Below, piece by piece: positions 1 through 8,091 of a stretch of 64,000 nucleotides of DNA. Below the pieces are notes generated by a model. It did no database searches and was not told the DNA's origin. It saw nothing but the letters and a program-made list of their open reading frames with translations. Every line of letters begins with the position of its first letter. Position 1 is the stretch's first letter. A program made the translations under genes and the position numbers. The DNA is from Methylacidimicrobium fagopyrum (lineage in GTDB: Bacteria; Verrucomicrobiota; Verrucomicrobiia; Limisphaerales; UBA11358). The DNA lies in contig JAMFSJ010000033.1 of assembly GCA_026225255.1 (NCBI GenBank), positions 186,001 through 250,000 on the forward strand, given 5' to 3'.

Positions 1-1
1 G

Positions 2-1135
2 ACTGGCATAGAATTTTCCAACGTGGATCCTTTATATAAATGGGATTTAGTAGCGGGCGCGGACGGGTTCAGCCGTGTGGCATTATTTCCCGGGGTGGCT
101 CTGAACGAATTGTCCGCCAGCCGCATTACCAACCGGGTTAACGAAGTATTGAGCCAAGTTCGTCCGCAGGTCGTAGTTATTCCGGGATGGAGTGATCGCT
201 GTTCGCTAGCCGCACTGTTATGGTGTGTGGCGCAGGGTGTTCCCGCCATCGTCATGTCTGAAACGACGGTCTGGGATTTCAAACGCACTTGGTTAAAAGA
301 AGTTTTAAAACGGCGAATCGTCAAGTTATACGCGGCCGGTTTGGTGGGTGGACGTTCTCACGCAGAATATCTCGCGCAACTAGGAGTCAAGCCGGCTGAT
401 ATTTTTCTAGGTTATGATGCCGTGGATAATGACTATTTTGCGACTAAGTCAGCGGCCGTCCGTTGTCGGTCGTCAGAGTTAAGAAGCGAACATCAACTAC
501 CGGAAAGCTATTTTCTGGCCTCGGCGCGGTTTGTTGAAAAGAAAAATTTATTGCAACTTCTGCAAGCCTATGCGCTCTATCGCGCCAAAGTTGCTGGCAA
601 GCCGGAAGCGGAAATCTGGGACTTAGTATTGCTCGGCGACGGTCCATTGCTGGCCGCTATTGAAAAGCAAATTGTGACGTTGCATTTGAGCGAGCATGTG
701 TTCTTGCGCGGCTTCAAGCAGTATCCTGAATTACCGGTCTATTATGGTTTAGCCAAAGTTTTCGTCCATGCCAGCACAACCGAGCAGTGGGGATTGGTGG
801 TCAATGAAGCCATGGCATCGGGCTTGCCAGTATTGGTTTCCAATCGTTGCGGTTGCGCGATCGATTTAGTTCAAGAAGGCGTAACGGGCTATAGTTTTGA
901 TCCATTTAATGTTGATCAAATCGCGGGCTTAATGGCTCGCTGCTCGACTCAACCTGCGGCATTGGCAGCCATGGGACAAGCCGCGCAAAAATTGATTTCA
1001 AGTTGGGGCGTAGAGCGATTTGGTGAAGGGCTGGCGCAAGCGGTTGAAGTCGCGATGAGTCGTCCGGCACCCAAGACCACGGCACTAGATTCAATGCTGA
1101 TAAAATTTCTTTTGCAACGTAATCATGTCGAGTGA
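2..1135 (+). CDS. Glycosyltransferase family 4, 5'-truncated by the window edge
   Basis: The protein is a retaining GT-B glycosyltransferase that would transfer a sugar from a nucleotide-sugar donor to a lipid-linked polysaccharide precursor at the cytoplasmic face of the membrane. The frame is open to the left edge. The first GTG inside the window (23) leaves the protein without the usual N-terminal beta strand and glycine loop, so roughly 30-40 residues are probably missing. The C-terminal half carries the GT4 signature: FVEKKNLLQLLQAY (sugar-binding strand start), LLGDGPL, and the EQWGLVVNEAMASGLPV block whose two glutamates form the E-x7-E motif. The stop overlaps the next gene by 11 nt, so translation is probably coupled. 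Donor and acceptor cannot be told from sequence. Confidence 0.88.
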   Translation, partial: TGIEFSNVDPLYKWDLVAGADGFSRVALFPGVALNELSASRITNRVNEVLSQVRPQVVVIPGWSDRCSLAALLWCVAQGVPAIVMSETTVWDFKRTWLKEVLKRRIVKLYAAGLVGGRSHAEYLAQLGVKPADIFLGYDAVDNDYFATKSAAVRCRSSELRSEHQLPESYFLASARFVEKKNLLQLLQAYALYRAKVAGKPEAEIWDLVLLGDGPLLAAIEKQIVTLHLSEHVFLRGFKQYPELPVYYGLAKVFVHASTTEQWGLVVNEAMASGLPVLVSNRCGCAIDLVQEGVTGYSFDPFNVDQIAGLMARCSTQPAALAAMGQAAQKLISSWGVERFGEGLAQAVEVAMSRPAPKTTALDSMLIKFLLQRNHVE

Positions 1136-2324
1136 AACATTGATAACTCGGCGAACCGTTCATATCACGACTTCACTTTCGCGGTGTGGCGGTGGAATTC
1201 CGCCTGTCATCTGGTCGCTCGCACAACATATGCAACGGCTCGGACGGGATAATTTAGTTTCTGGTTTGGTCGATGAAGGTTTTGAAAAAGATTGCCGCGA
1301 CCAAGTTATTCCAGTGATCGCTGGAGTTGTTCGTGGCCCTCGCAGTTTAGGTTACTCATCGGTATTGCGCCGGACATTAGGGAGTCAAATTCGTTCGACA
1401 GATGTCCTGCATACTCACGGACTTTGGACTTATCCCGGTAAGCTGGCATTTCAGTTGGGACGGCAAAAAAAGTGTCCGCGTATCGTTTCTCCGCATGGAA
1501 TGTTAGAGCCGTGGGCCCTCAATCGTTCCAGATGGAAAAAACGCGTTGCCAGTTGGTTGTTTGAAAATCAAAACCTGCAAACGGCTGATTGTTTGCACGC
1601 GCTGTGTGACCGGGAGGCGGAAAATATTCGGAGTTACGGTTTGCGGAATCCAATCGCGATCATCCCCAACGGAGTAGATTTGGAAGGAACGAATCCCGGC
1701 CGTGATAAAGAGAAGTTTTTAGGCGACCATCCGTATTTAGCAGGCAGACAATTACTGTTATTTCTTTCGCGAGTTCATCCTAAAAAAGGCTTGCCCGACT
1801 TGTTGCGCGCCTGGGAAAACATCAAGGCGCAGGACCAGAACTGGTCATTATTAATCGTTGGTCCCGATGAGTTGGATCACGAGTCACAATTGCGCGGCAT
1901 GGCTGAAGAATTGGGAATAGCCCAGCATATTCATTTTTTAGGGTCGGCTTACGGGCAAAAAAAACTCGAAGTCTTATCCGCTGCAGATGCCTTTGTCCTG
2001 CCTTCGTTAAGCGAAGGATTTAGCGTGGCGGTTTTGGAAGCAGCCGCTGCCGGACTGCCGGTGTTACTAACCCAGGAATGTAATTTTCAAAAACTGTCTG
2101 ACGCTGGGGCCGCGATTGAAGTTCCCGCCGGACTAAATGGGGTCACCGATGGCCTGACACGGTTGCTGCAGTTAAACGGTGATCAGCGTAGCTCAATGGG
2201 TGCCCGGGGCGTTGAATTAGTAAAGCAATCCTACGCGTGGCCGGCCATCGCGACCGAAATGATTCGCGTCTATGACTGGCTGGCAAAATCAGGGCCGCGG
2301 CCAGGTTGCATTCAGATGGGATAA
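1125..2324 (+). CDS. Glycosyltransferase family 4
   Basis: A full-length GT-B enzyme of 399 residues. The N-terminal domain has the acceptor-side features of the family (SRCGGGIPPVIWSLAQHM glycine loop, HTHGLWTYPG, SPHGMLEPWAL). The C-terminal donor domain shows FLSRVHPKKGLPDLL, LLIVGPDE and SEGFSVAVLEAAAAGLPVLL, with the E-x7-E glutamates in place. It is the second of four sequential sugar or acyl transferases on this strand, so it most likely adds an internal sugar of a surface polysaccharide repeat unit. The ATG at 1125 lies within the 3' end of the preceding gene. The specific sugar is unknown. Confidence 0.9.
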   Translation: MSSETLITRRTVHITTSLSRCGGGIPPVIWSLAQHMQRLGRDNLVSGLVDEGFEKDCRDQVIPVIAGVVRGPRSLGYSSVLRRTLGSQIRSTDVLHTHGLWTYPGKLAFQLGRQKKCPRIVSPHGMLEPWALNRSRWKKRVASWLFENQNLQTADCLHALCDREAENIRSYGLRNPIAIIPNGVDLEGTNPGRDKEKFLGDHPYLAGRQLLLFLSRVHPKKGLPDLLRAWENIKAQDQNWSLLIVGPDELDHESQLRGMAEELGIAQHIHFLGSAYGQKKLEVLSAADAFVLPSLSEGFSVAVLEAAAAGLPVLLTQECNFQKLSDAGAAIEVPAGLNGVTDGLTRLLQLNGDQRSSMGARGVELVKQSYAWPAIATEMIRVYDWLAKSGPRPGCIQMG

Positions 2325-2343
2325 TTCAAAGTTTAAAAATTCC

Positions 2344-2886
2344 ATGACTGATCTTTCAGCCTATTCATCCAAACACTTTGATCGCGGGGCGAGTCGACTT
2401 AAGGAAGTCACCTGGTTAATCACAAGTCTGCTACTATTTCAATTGTGTCCGCTTAGTTTCTCGGCTTTAAAGCGATCCGTTTTGCGCTTTTATGGCGCCA
2501 AAATCGGGCGCAATGTTACAATCAAGCCGCAGGTGAAAATTACGTTCCCTTGGAAGCTGGAGATTGGGGATCATGTTTGGTTAGGTGAAGAATGCTGGCT
2601 CTTCAATTTGGAAAAAATTATCATCGCATCAAATGTTTGCGTTTCACAACGAGCATTTCTTTGCACGGGCAGTCATAACTACAAGCTACCAACTTTTGAT
2701 TTGATCACCAAGCCAATCACATTGGCAGAAGGTGCCTGGATTGGTGCCGGAGCGTGGGTCGGTCCGGGAGTTGATATTGGCCGTCAGGCCGTTTTAACAG
2801 CCGGTTCCGTTGCGGCTAATCATTTGGAACCCGATGGTATTTATCGCGGCAATCCTGCTATTCTGGTTCGGAGGCGGAGTAACTAA
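2344..2886 (+). CDS. WcaF-like hexapeptide acetyltransferase
   Basis: A left-handed beta-helix O-acetyltransferase of 180 residues that would use acetyl-CoA to acetylate a sugar of the exopolysaccharide. The opening SAYSSKHFDRGASRLKEV and the RFYGAKIGRNVTIKP stretch are typical of colanic-acid WcaF proteins. The later hexapeptide turns (GAWIGAGAWVGPGVDIG, then AVLTAGSVAANHLEPDGIY, RGNPA) form the coil and CoA-binding end. Start choice: an in-frame ATG at 2272 exists inside the previous gene, but the ATG at 2344 lies after that gene's stop and gives the normal family length of about 180 residues. The gene sits between glycosyltransferases, supporting a polysaccharide role. Confidence 0.87.
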   Translation: MTDLSAYSSKHFDRGASRLKEVTWLITSLLLFQLCPLSFSALKRSVLRFYGAKIGRNVTIKPQVKITFPWKLEIGDHVWLGEECWLFNLEKIIIASNVCVSQRAFLCTGSHNYKLPTFDLITKPITLAEGAWIGAGAWVGPGVDIGRQAVLTAGSVAANHLEPDGIYRGNPAILVRRRSN

Positions 2887-2932
2887 GTGGCAATTACTGG
2901 GGGCACATAACCGATTTAATTTTCTATTTACC

Positions 2933-4180
2933 GTGCGAATTACCTTTATCAATCAGACCTTTTATCCGGATGTTGTCTCGAGCGGACAACATCTTAAAGA
3001 CTTGGCCGTGCGACTAGCAGAACGTGGACATGAAGTCACCGTGGTCGCAAGTCGGCGGGCCTATGACAATCCAAAAAAGCAATTTGCGAAACGTGAAACG
3101 TGGCGTGGCATCAACATCCATCGCGTGTTCAACACCGGTTTTGGCAAACGTTCCAAGTGGCGGCGCATTGCCGATTTTGCAACTTATATCCTGAGCTGTT
3201 GCTGGCGGCTATGTTGGTTGCCGAAGCCGGACTTGGTGGTGGCGATGACGTCGCCGCCGATCATTTCTTTTATCGGCGCACTCTTTGCGCGGCTGCGCGG
3301 CGCGCAATTTTGTTACTGGGTCATGGATCTAAATCCTGATGAAGCAATCGCAGCTGGTTGGCTGAATCCTGATTCATTCACAACCAAATGTCTGGAACGT
3401 TGTTCTAAGTTCAGCCTGGATTCGGCGGCGAAGATCGTGGTGCTGGATGAATTCATGCGCGATAAGATTTTGCAAAAGGGTATCCGCGCGGACAAGATTG
3501 AGGTGATTCCGCCGTGGTCCCATGATTCGGAGGTTAACTTTGATGCCGCTGGCCGCGCGCGTTTTCGCAAGGAACATGGGATGGAAGGTAAGTTTGTCGT
3601 TATGTATGCTGGCAACCATAGTCCTTGTCATCCTTTGGATACCATTCTGACCGCAGCTAAAGAACTGTTTTTACATCAGGATATCGTATTTTGTTTTGTC
3701 GGCGGCGGGAGTGAGTTTGTCCGGGTCAAAAAGTTTGCAGAGAAACATCAACTAGCGAATGTAGTCTGTCTGCCATATCAGCCGATTGACAAACTTGCCG
3801 GTTCTTTATCGTCGGCAGACTTGCATATGGTGGTGATGGGCGATCCCTTTGTTGGCATGGTTCATCCTTGTAAGATTTACAATATTCTTCTTATCGGCGC
3901 GCCGTTGCTTTATGTGGGGCCGAAACCTAGTCATATCTATAGCATCCTTAATCAAATGGGGGATGAATCTTGTTGGGCGGCGGCGCGACATGGTGAAGTG
4001 GAGGCAGTCAAACAGAGTATTTTGCGGCTAAAAGAAATTGATTTTCAGAAACTGCGGGATAATCCGTCGTCAGTCACGGAACAGTTTTCGATTGAGTATT
4101 TGTTGCCGCGTCTGGTGCTGGTATTAGAAAATCAGGGACAGGCATCGAAAACTGTAAGTAACAAGTCACTCAACGTTTAA
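2933..4180 (+). CDS. WbuB-like GT4 glycosyltransferase
   Basis: A GT-B glycosyltransferase of about 415 residues resembling WbuB/WcaI-type enzymes. The N-terminus VRITFINQTFYPDVVSSGQH, with the DLAVRLAERGHEVTVV helix, is characteristic, as are CYWVMDLNPDEAIAAG and VMYAGNHSPCHPLDT. The usual E-x7-E motif is replaced by a VHPCKIYNILLIGAPLL segment, where this subfamily has a PSKxYxxLAAGKP-like sequence. I chose the GTG at 2933 because the upstream in-frame ATG (2810) lies inside the acetyltransferase gene and adds 41 residues unlike the family. It probably adds a deoxy-amino or acetamido sugar, but this is inference only. Confidence 0.87.
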   Translation: MRITFINQTFYPDVVSSGQHLKDLAVRLAERGHEVTVVASRRAYDNPKKQFAKRETWRGINIHRVFNTGFGKRSKWRRIADFATYILSCCWRLCWLPKPDLVVAMTSPPIISFIGALFARLRGAQFCYWVMDLNPDEAIAAGWLNPDSFTTKCLERCSKFSLDSAAKIVVLDEFMRDKILQKGIRADKIEVIPPWSHDSEVNFDAAGRARFRKEHGMEGKFVVMYAGNHSPCHPLDTILTAAKELFLHQDIVFCFVGGGSEFVRVKKFAEKHQLANVVCLPYQPIDKLAGSLSSADLHMVVMGDPFVGMVHPCKIYNILLIGAPLLYVGPKPSHIYSILNQMGDESCWAAARHGEVEAVKQSILRLKEIDFQKLRDNPSSVTEQFSIEYLLPRLVLVLENQGQASKTVSNKSLNV

Positions 4181-4196
4181 TCTAAAAAGGATACTT

Positions 4197-6116
4197 ATGT
4201 TTGGTGATCTAAATAAATTTATCGCGGTCTTTATAACCGGGTTTGTGGTGACGTATCTACTGACGCCGGTGGCGCGTTCGCTTGCCCGGCGTTATGGTGT
4301 CGTGGACGTGCCCAACGCCCGCCGTCCGCACAAACAACCGACGGCGCGTGGCGGTGGCATTGCCGTCGTATTGGGCGTCCATGCGGCATGTTTAGTAGTG
4401 CTCTTTTTTCCGTGGTCGGGAGCAGCCTTGGCCGGAACTTTTAATCTGCATTGGTGGCAACACTTTGTGGCGGCCTCGGCGGTCTTATTGGTCGTCGGCC
4501 TAGTGGACGATATTCGCGGCATGAAACCAATCCTTAAGCTTGGTGGCCAGACTCTGGCGGCGGTGTTAATGATGACGGCGGGCACTACTTTCGGTCAGTT
4601 TTTTGGAATCGGTCTTCCGCCCTGGCTCGATGGTCTGTTGGTGGTGATCTGGCTACTAGCAGTGATCAATGCTTTCAATCTCATTGACGGTCTGGATGGA
4701 CTCGCTTCAGGCTTGGCGTGTATTTCAGCCGTCGGATTATGCGGGATATTCCTGATTGAGCGTTTACCAGGTAGCGTGTTAGTGTTATTAGGGCTGATTG
4801 GTGCTTGTCTGGCCTTTTTGCGCTATAATCTGCATCCGGCGACGATTTTTCTCGGTGATACCGGCAGTATGTTTTTAGGTTTCATGTTGGGAACAATCTC
4901 TCTAGATACCCATAGTAAAAATACTTTTCTACTATCGTTGACGATTCCGTTGTTGGTCTTGGGCGTTCCGATCTATGACACCATGCTGGCGGTCTGGCGC
5001 CGTTCGGTGCGGCAAATGTGGATACCTCAACAGGCGGATGTCAAAGGCAAAAAATCGGGTATTATGCAGCCGGATCTTGACCATTTACATCATCGGCTTT
5101 TAAAAGGCGGATTGAGCACGCGCAAGGTGGCCACAGTTCTTTGCATGGGCAATGCCGGATTGGTGGCTTTCGGATTACTGGCGACGACTTTTGAAGATCA
5201 CGCGGCGGGAATTTTCCTGATCGCCTTGCTGGCCGGAGCTTATATTTTAATGCGCCATTTGGCGATCATTGAGCTGCGGGATACCGGGGCCGCCTTGATG
5301 CGGGGACTTCGCCGGCCGACGCCGATTACTTTGAAAGCCTTGGGTTATCCCGCTTGGGATATGTTGGCCATGGCGGGGGCGATCGCGATTGCTAAATGGT
5401 TGGCGGATGATTATACGCCGTCTTTCTGGTATGATTGGTTTCTTAGCCTGCCAGTCTGGCTGACCCCGACGTTTGCTCTGTTAGCTGTGTCGAACACTTA
5501 TGTCACGATCTGGAGCCGGGCGCGGACTCGAGATGTGCTTATCTTAGTTCTTACTTTGCTGGCTGGATTGCTGCTTAGCCTGGGTCTGGCGTTGCTGATC
5601 AATCCTTATGATCAGATTCAAAAATGGTTGCTCTATACCTTGGTGATATTCGGGTTTGGTCATCCAGCCATCGTTGGCTTGCGCATTGCCTATCGGGTGG
5701 CGGAGGAACTGATGAGTTGGTCGCGCTCTAAAGAAAAGATCAAGCCCGATAGCAAGCGGGTTGTTCTGTATGGCGCGGGTGCCAAGTGTTGTCTGCTATT
5801 GCGGCAACTTGGTTTTACGGGGGCAGAAATCATTAATGGCCGGGTCATCGTTGGATTAGTTGATGACGATGTGTCGTTACATTCGTGTTGGGTATATGGT
5901 AATCTGGTATTAGGTGGTGGCAAAGATTTGCCCTACCTGATTTCCAAGCATCGGCTCACCGGCATCGTGATGACGGCGCAACTCTCGGCCGACTCGCGAG
6001 CGGCGGTGCGCACATTGGCCCTCGAGCATGGCCTTGAACTAAGCGAATGGGTCAGTGGTGAACGGATGGTTGATCCGAAATTAGCAAGTCCCGAGCTCGC
6101 GCCTGGCTTGAGTTGA
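4197..6116 (+). CDS. WecA/MraY-family GlcNAc-1-P transferase fused to a CapD-like membrane-Rossmann region
   Basis: The first ~350 residues are a polytopic undecaprenyl-phosphate sugar-1-phosphate transferase, which starts the lipid-linked repeat unit by moving a sugar phosphate from UDP-sugar to undecaprenyl phosphate. Family motifs are all visible: VVGLVDDIRGMKP, AVINAFNLIDGLDGLASG, FLGDTGSMFLGF and the DLDHLHHRLLKGG histidine motif. After residue ~385 come about four further membrane segments and then a nucleotide-binding fold starting at KRVVLYGAGAKCCLLLRQLG (GxGxxxx loop) and VIVGLVDDDVSLHSCWVYG. This resembles the N-terminal membrane and CoA-binding-like region of CapD/FlaA1 or polyprenyl glycosylphosphotransferases. 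Ordinary WecA is about 360 residues, so this 639-residue fusion is unusual. An AAAAGG ribosome-binding site (4185-4190) precedes the ATG. Confidence 0.9.
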   Translation: MFGDLNKFIAVFITGFVVTYLLTPVARSLARRYGVVDVPNARRPHKQPTARGGGIAVVLGVHAACLVVLFFPWSGAALAGTFNLHWWQHFVAASAVLLVVGLVDDIRGMKPILKLGGQTLAAVLMMTAGTTFGQFFGIGLPPWLDGLLVVIWLLAVINAFNLIDGLDGLASGLACISAVGLCGIFLIERLPGSVLVLLGLIGACLAFLRYNLHPATIFLGDTGSMFLGFMLGTISLDTHSKNTFLLSLTIPLLVLGVPIYDTMLAVWRRSVRQMWIPQQADVKGKKSGIMQPDLDHLHHRLLKGGLSTRKVATVLCMGNAGLVAFGLLATTFEDHAAGIFLIALLAGAYILMRHLAIIELRDTGAALMRGLRRPTPITLKALGYPAWDMLAMAGAIAIAKWLADDYTPSFWYDWFLSLPVWLTPTFALLAVSNTYVTIWSRARTRDVLILVLTLLAGLLLSLGLALLINPYDQIQKWLLYTLVIFGFGHPAIVGLRIAYRVAEELMSWSRSKEKIKPDSKRVVLYGAGAKCCLLLRQLGFTGAEIINGRVIVGLVDDDVSLHSCWVYGNLVLGGGKDLPYLISKHRLTGIVMTAQLSADSRAAVRTLALEHGLELSEWVSGERMVDPKLASPELAPGLS

Positions 6117-6145
6117 TTGATTTTTTAATTTAACAGTATTATACA

Positions 6146-7804
6146 ATGAAAAAACTATTCCTGATTGTCCTGGGTTGCACGGTGGCTTTGCTGGTGGGCT
6201 ATGCTGGTTACTTAAGCTATTCCAAGGCGAAAGAAACGCGCCTGATGGGCATGGCCCGGGGGTTCGCGGCGCAGTCCGATACGCGGAATACCGTTCTGAG
6301 TTTGTCAAAAGTGCTCCGTATAGATCCGCATAATGTCGAGGCCGTCCGGTTGATGGGAGATATGGCCGAGGCCAACCATCAAGGCGATGTCTTAGCGTGG
6401 CGGAAACGGGCCGTGCAGCTCGCGCCGCATTCGCAGACGGATCTTATCGCGTTGGCCTCGGCCGCTTTGACGGTTCATGATTTTGCTCTCGCGACCAACG
6501 CTTTGGGGCAAGTGACCCCGGCCTATCAAAATACCGCGCTCTATCAAAACGCGGCCGGTGCGCTGGCGATTGCGGAACGTGACCCGATCATGGCTGAAAA
6601 GTATTTCCGTCAGGCATCCAGTCTCGATCCGGAGAATATGGTGCCGCAGTTGAACTATGCGGTCCTACGCCTGCACAGCACTAACCTGGTGTCGGTGGCC
6701 GAAGCACGGGTCGCCCTGACAAAGATCGCGGATGGCACCAACCAAGCCTTTCGTAGTCAGGCTTTGCGTGAGTTGACGGGCGATGCCTTCATTCATGGCC
6801 AACTCAATGCCGCGCAGCGGCTCGCTCAACGTTTGCTGGCGGAAACCAACTCTGTGTTCGCTGACCGGATTCTTCAGCTGCAAATTTTGCAACGGATTGG
6901 CGGAGCGGATTTCGCGTCGGCCTTGAAAGCTTCGCAAGCCGCGGCCGCGAACGTTCCGGGACAGATTTTTACGCTGGCCCATTGGGAAATTAAAAACGTT
7001 TCTCCCGCCGAGACGTTGGATTGGTTAAAAAATTTCCCGCCCGCCCAACAAACGAATCAGCCCGTCGCCATGTTAGCCGCCGAATGTCGGGTCTTGACCG
7101 GTGACTGGGCGGGATTGGATAAAACGCTCAAACATCAATATTGGGGTAAACTGGATTTTATCCGGCACGCCTTTGCCGCGCGCGCCGCCAGTGGATTGCA
7201 GTTATCCGATGGTAAAGACGCCGAATGGGGCAAGACGTTGGAAACGGCCGGCACCGGAATGGATAATTTAACGGCCCTCTTCAGCTTGGCCCGCCAATGG
7301 AACTGGCCGAATCAGGAAGAACAATTATTGTGGATTATCGTCCGCCATTATCCGAATGAAAAATGGGCCGCGCAGGCACTGGCTGAATCGCTGATGAGCG
7401 GCGGAAACACCCAATCCTTGATGCAGTTATGCAGCCTTCAGTTAAGCCACAATCCCACCAACATCCAAACGATGAACAATCTGGCCATGACCGCGCTGTT
7501 GCTTAATGCCCAGGAAAAAAATCCCTATCACTTGGCTCAAGAAGTTTATCAGGCTCAACCCACTAATATTTCCTGCGCCTCCACTTATGCTTTCGCCCTC
7601 TACCTGCAACATAAGAGCCCGGCGGCTTTAAAGGTTTTCGAGCAATTTAATCGGCAACAGCTGGAAGATCCCTCCATCGCGGGTTACTACGGAATCGTCT
7701 TGCAAGCCACCGGACATGCGGCTCAGGCCCCGAAATATTTGAAAATCGCTTCCCAATCGCACCTTTTGCCGGAAGAAAAAAAGTTGTTTGCTGGATTTAG
7801 GTGA
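6146..7804 (+). CDS. Membrane-anchored TPR protein linked to the polysaccharide cluster
   Basis: The 552-residue protein starts with a single hydrophobic segment (KKLFLIVLGCTVALLVGYAG) and then a largely helical region with tetratricopeptide spacing, e.g. DPHNVEAVRLMGDMAEANHQ, PENMVPQLNYAVLRL and NPTNIQTMNNLAMTALLL. TPR proteins of this build commonly accompany exopolysaccharide polymerase and export genes and, in some PEP-CTERM/exosortase clusters, act as periplasmic scaffolds. It is the last gene of the cluster, 29 nt after the WecA fusion, and is followed by a strong terminator. The precise partner is unknown. Confidence 0.8.
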   Translation: MKKLFLIVLGCTVALLVGYAGYLSYSKAKETRLMGMARGFAAQSDTRNTVLSLSKVLRIDPHNVEAVRLMGDMAEANHQGDVLAWRKRAVQLAPHSQTDLIALASAALTVHDFALATNALGQVTPAYQNTALYQNAAGALAIAERDPIMAEKYFRQASSLDPENMVPQLNYAVLRLHSTNLVSVAEARVALTKIADGTNQAFRSQALRELTGDAFIHGQLNAAQRLAQRLLAETNSVFADRILQLQILQRIGGADFASALKASQAAAANVPGQIFTLAHWEIKNVSPAETLDWLKNFPPAQQTNQPVAMLAAECRVLTGDWAGLDKTLKHQYWGKLDFIRHAFAARAASGLQLSDGKDAEWGKTLETAGTGMDNLTALFSLARQWNWPNQEEQLLWIIVRHYPNEKWAAQALAESLMSGGNTQSLMQLCSLQLSHNPTNIQTMNNLAMTALLLNAQEKNPYHLAQEVYQAQPTNISCASTYAFALYLQHKSPAALKVFEQFNRQQLEDPSIAGYYGIVLQATGHAAQAPKYLKIASQSHLLPEEKKLFAGFR

Positions 7805-7890
7805 ATTCAAGTTGTGAACCAACGACCCTCATTTAGTTATCCGTTTATAGTTAGATAGCTTTACCCGTTTAGCTAACCGAACCATCAAAG

Positions 7891-7923
7891 AAAACCAAGA
7901 GAATTAAAACTCTTGGTTTTTTT
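7891..7923 (+). terminator. Rho-independent terminator of the polysaccharide cluster
   Basis: A perfect 11-bp stem (AAAACCAAGAG at 7891-7901, CTCTTGGTTTT at 7910-7920) with an 8-nt A/T loop runs into a T tract ending at 7923. It lies 87 nt after the TPR gene on the same strand and before uvrA, so it should separate the two transcription units. Confidence 0.88.
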
Positions 7924-8032
7924 ATGCCGACGTCACGCCATGGGCGGTCGCGGAATATGTGCCCGGCCATCAGCAGATGTTGAACCTGACGCTTACGTTT
8001 AAAATTTCCCAGTTGTTTTTGACAACTCACCT

Positions 8033-8088
8033 TTGCTTTTTGCGCGGCATGGCGTAGTGTGAATTTTTGTTTTGAAGCCAAATTCACA
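8033..8088 (+). promoter_or_regulatory. Candidate uvrA promoter with an overlapping inverted repeat
   Basis: Immediately upstream of the uvrA ATG is a perfect 9-bp dyad, TGTGAATTT (8058-8066) and AAATTCACA (8080-8088), ending 3 nt before the start codon. A plausible sigma70-type promoter, TTGCTT-16-TAGTGT (8033-8060), overlaps the left arm. A second -35-like TTGACA sits at 8019-8024. A repressor site in this position would fit DNA-damage control of uvrA, but the dyad does not match a LexA box I can name with certainty. Promoter assignment is inference. Confidence 0.4.
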
Positions 8089-8091
8089 ACT

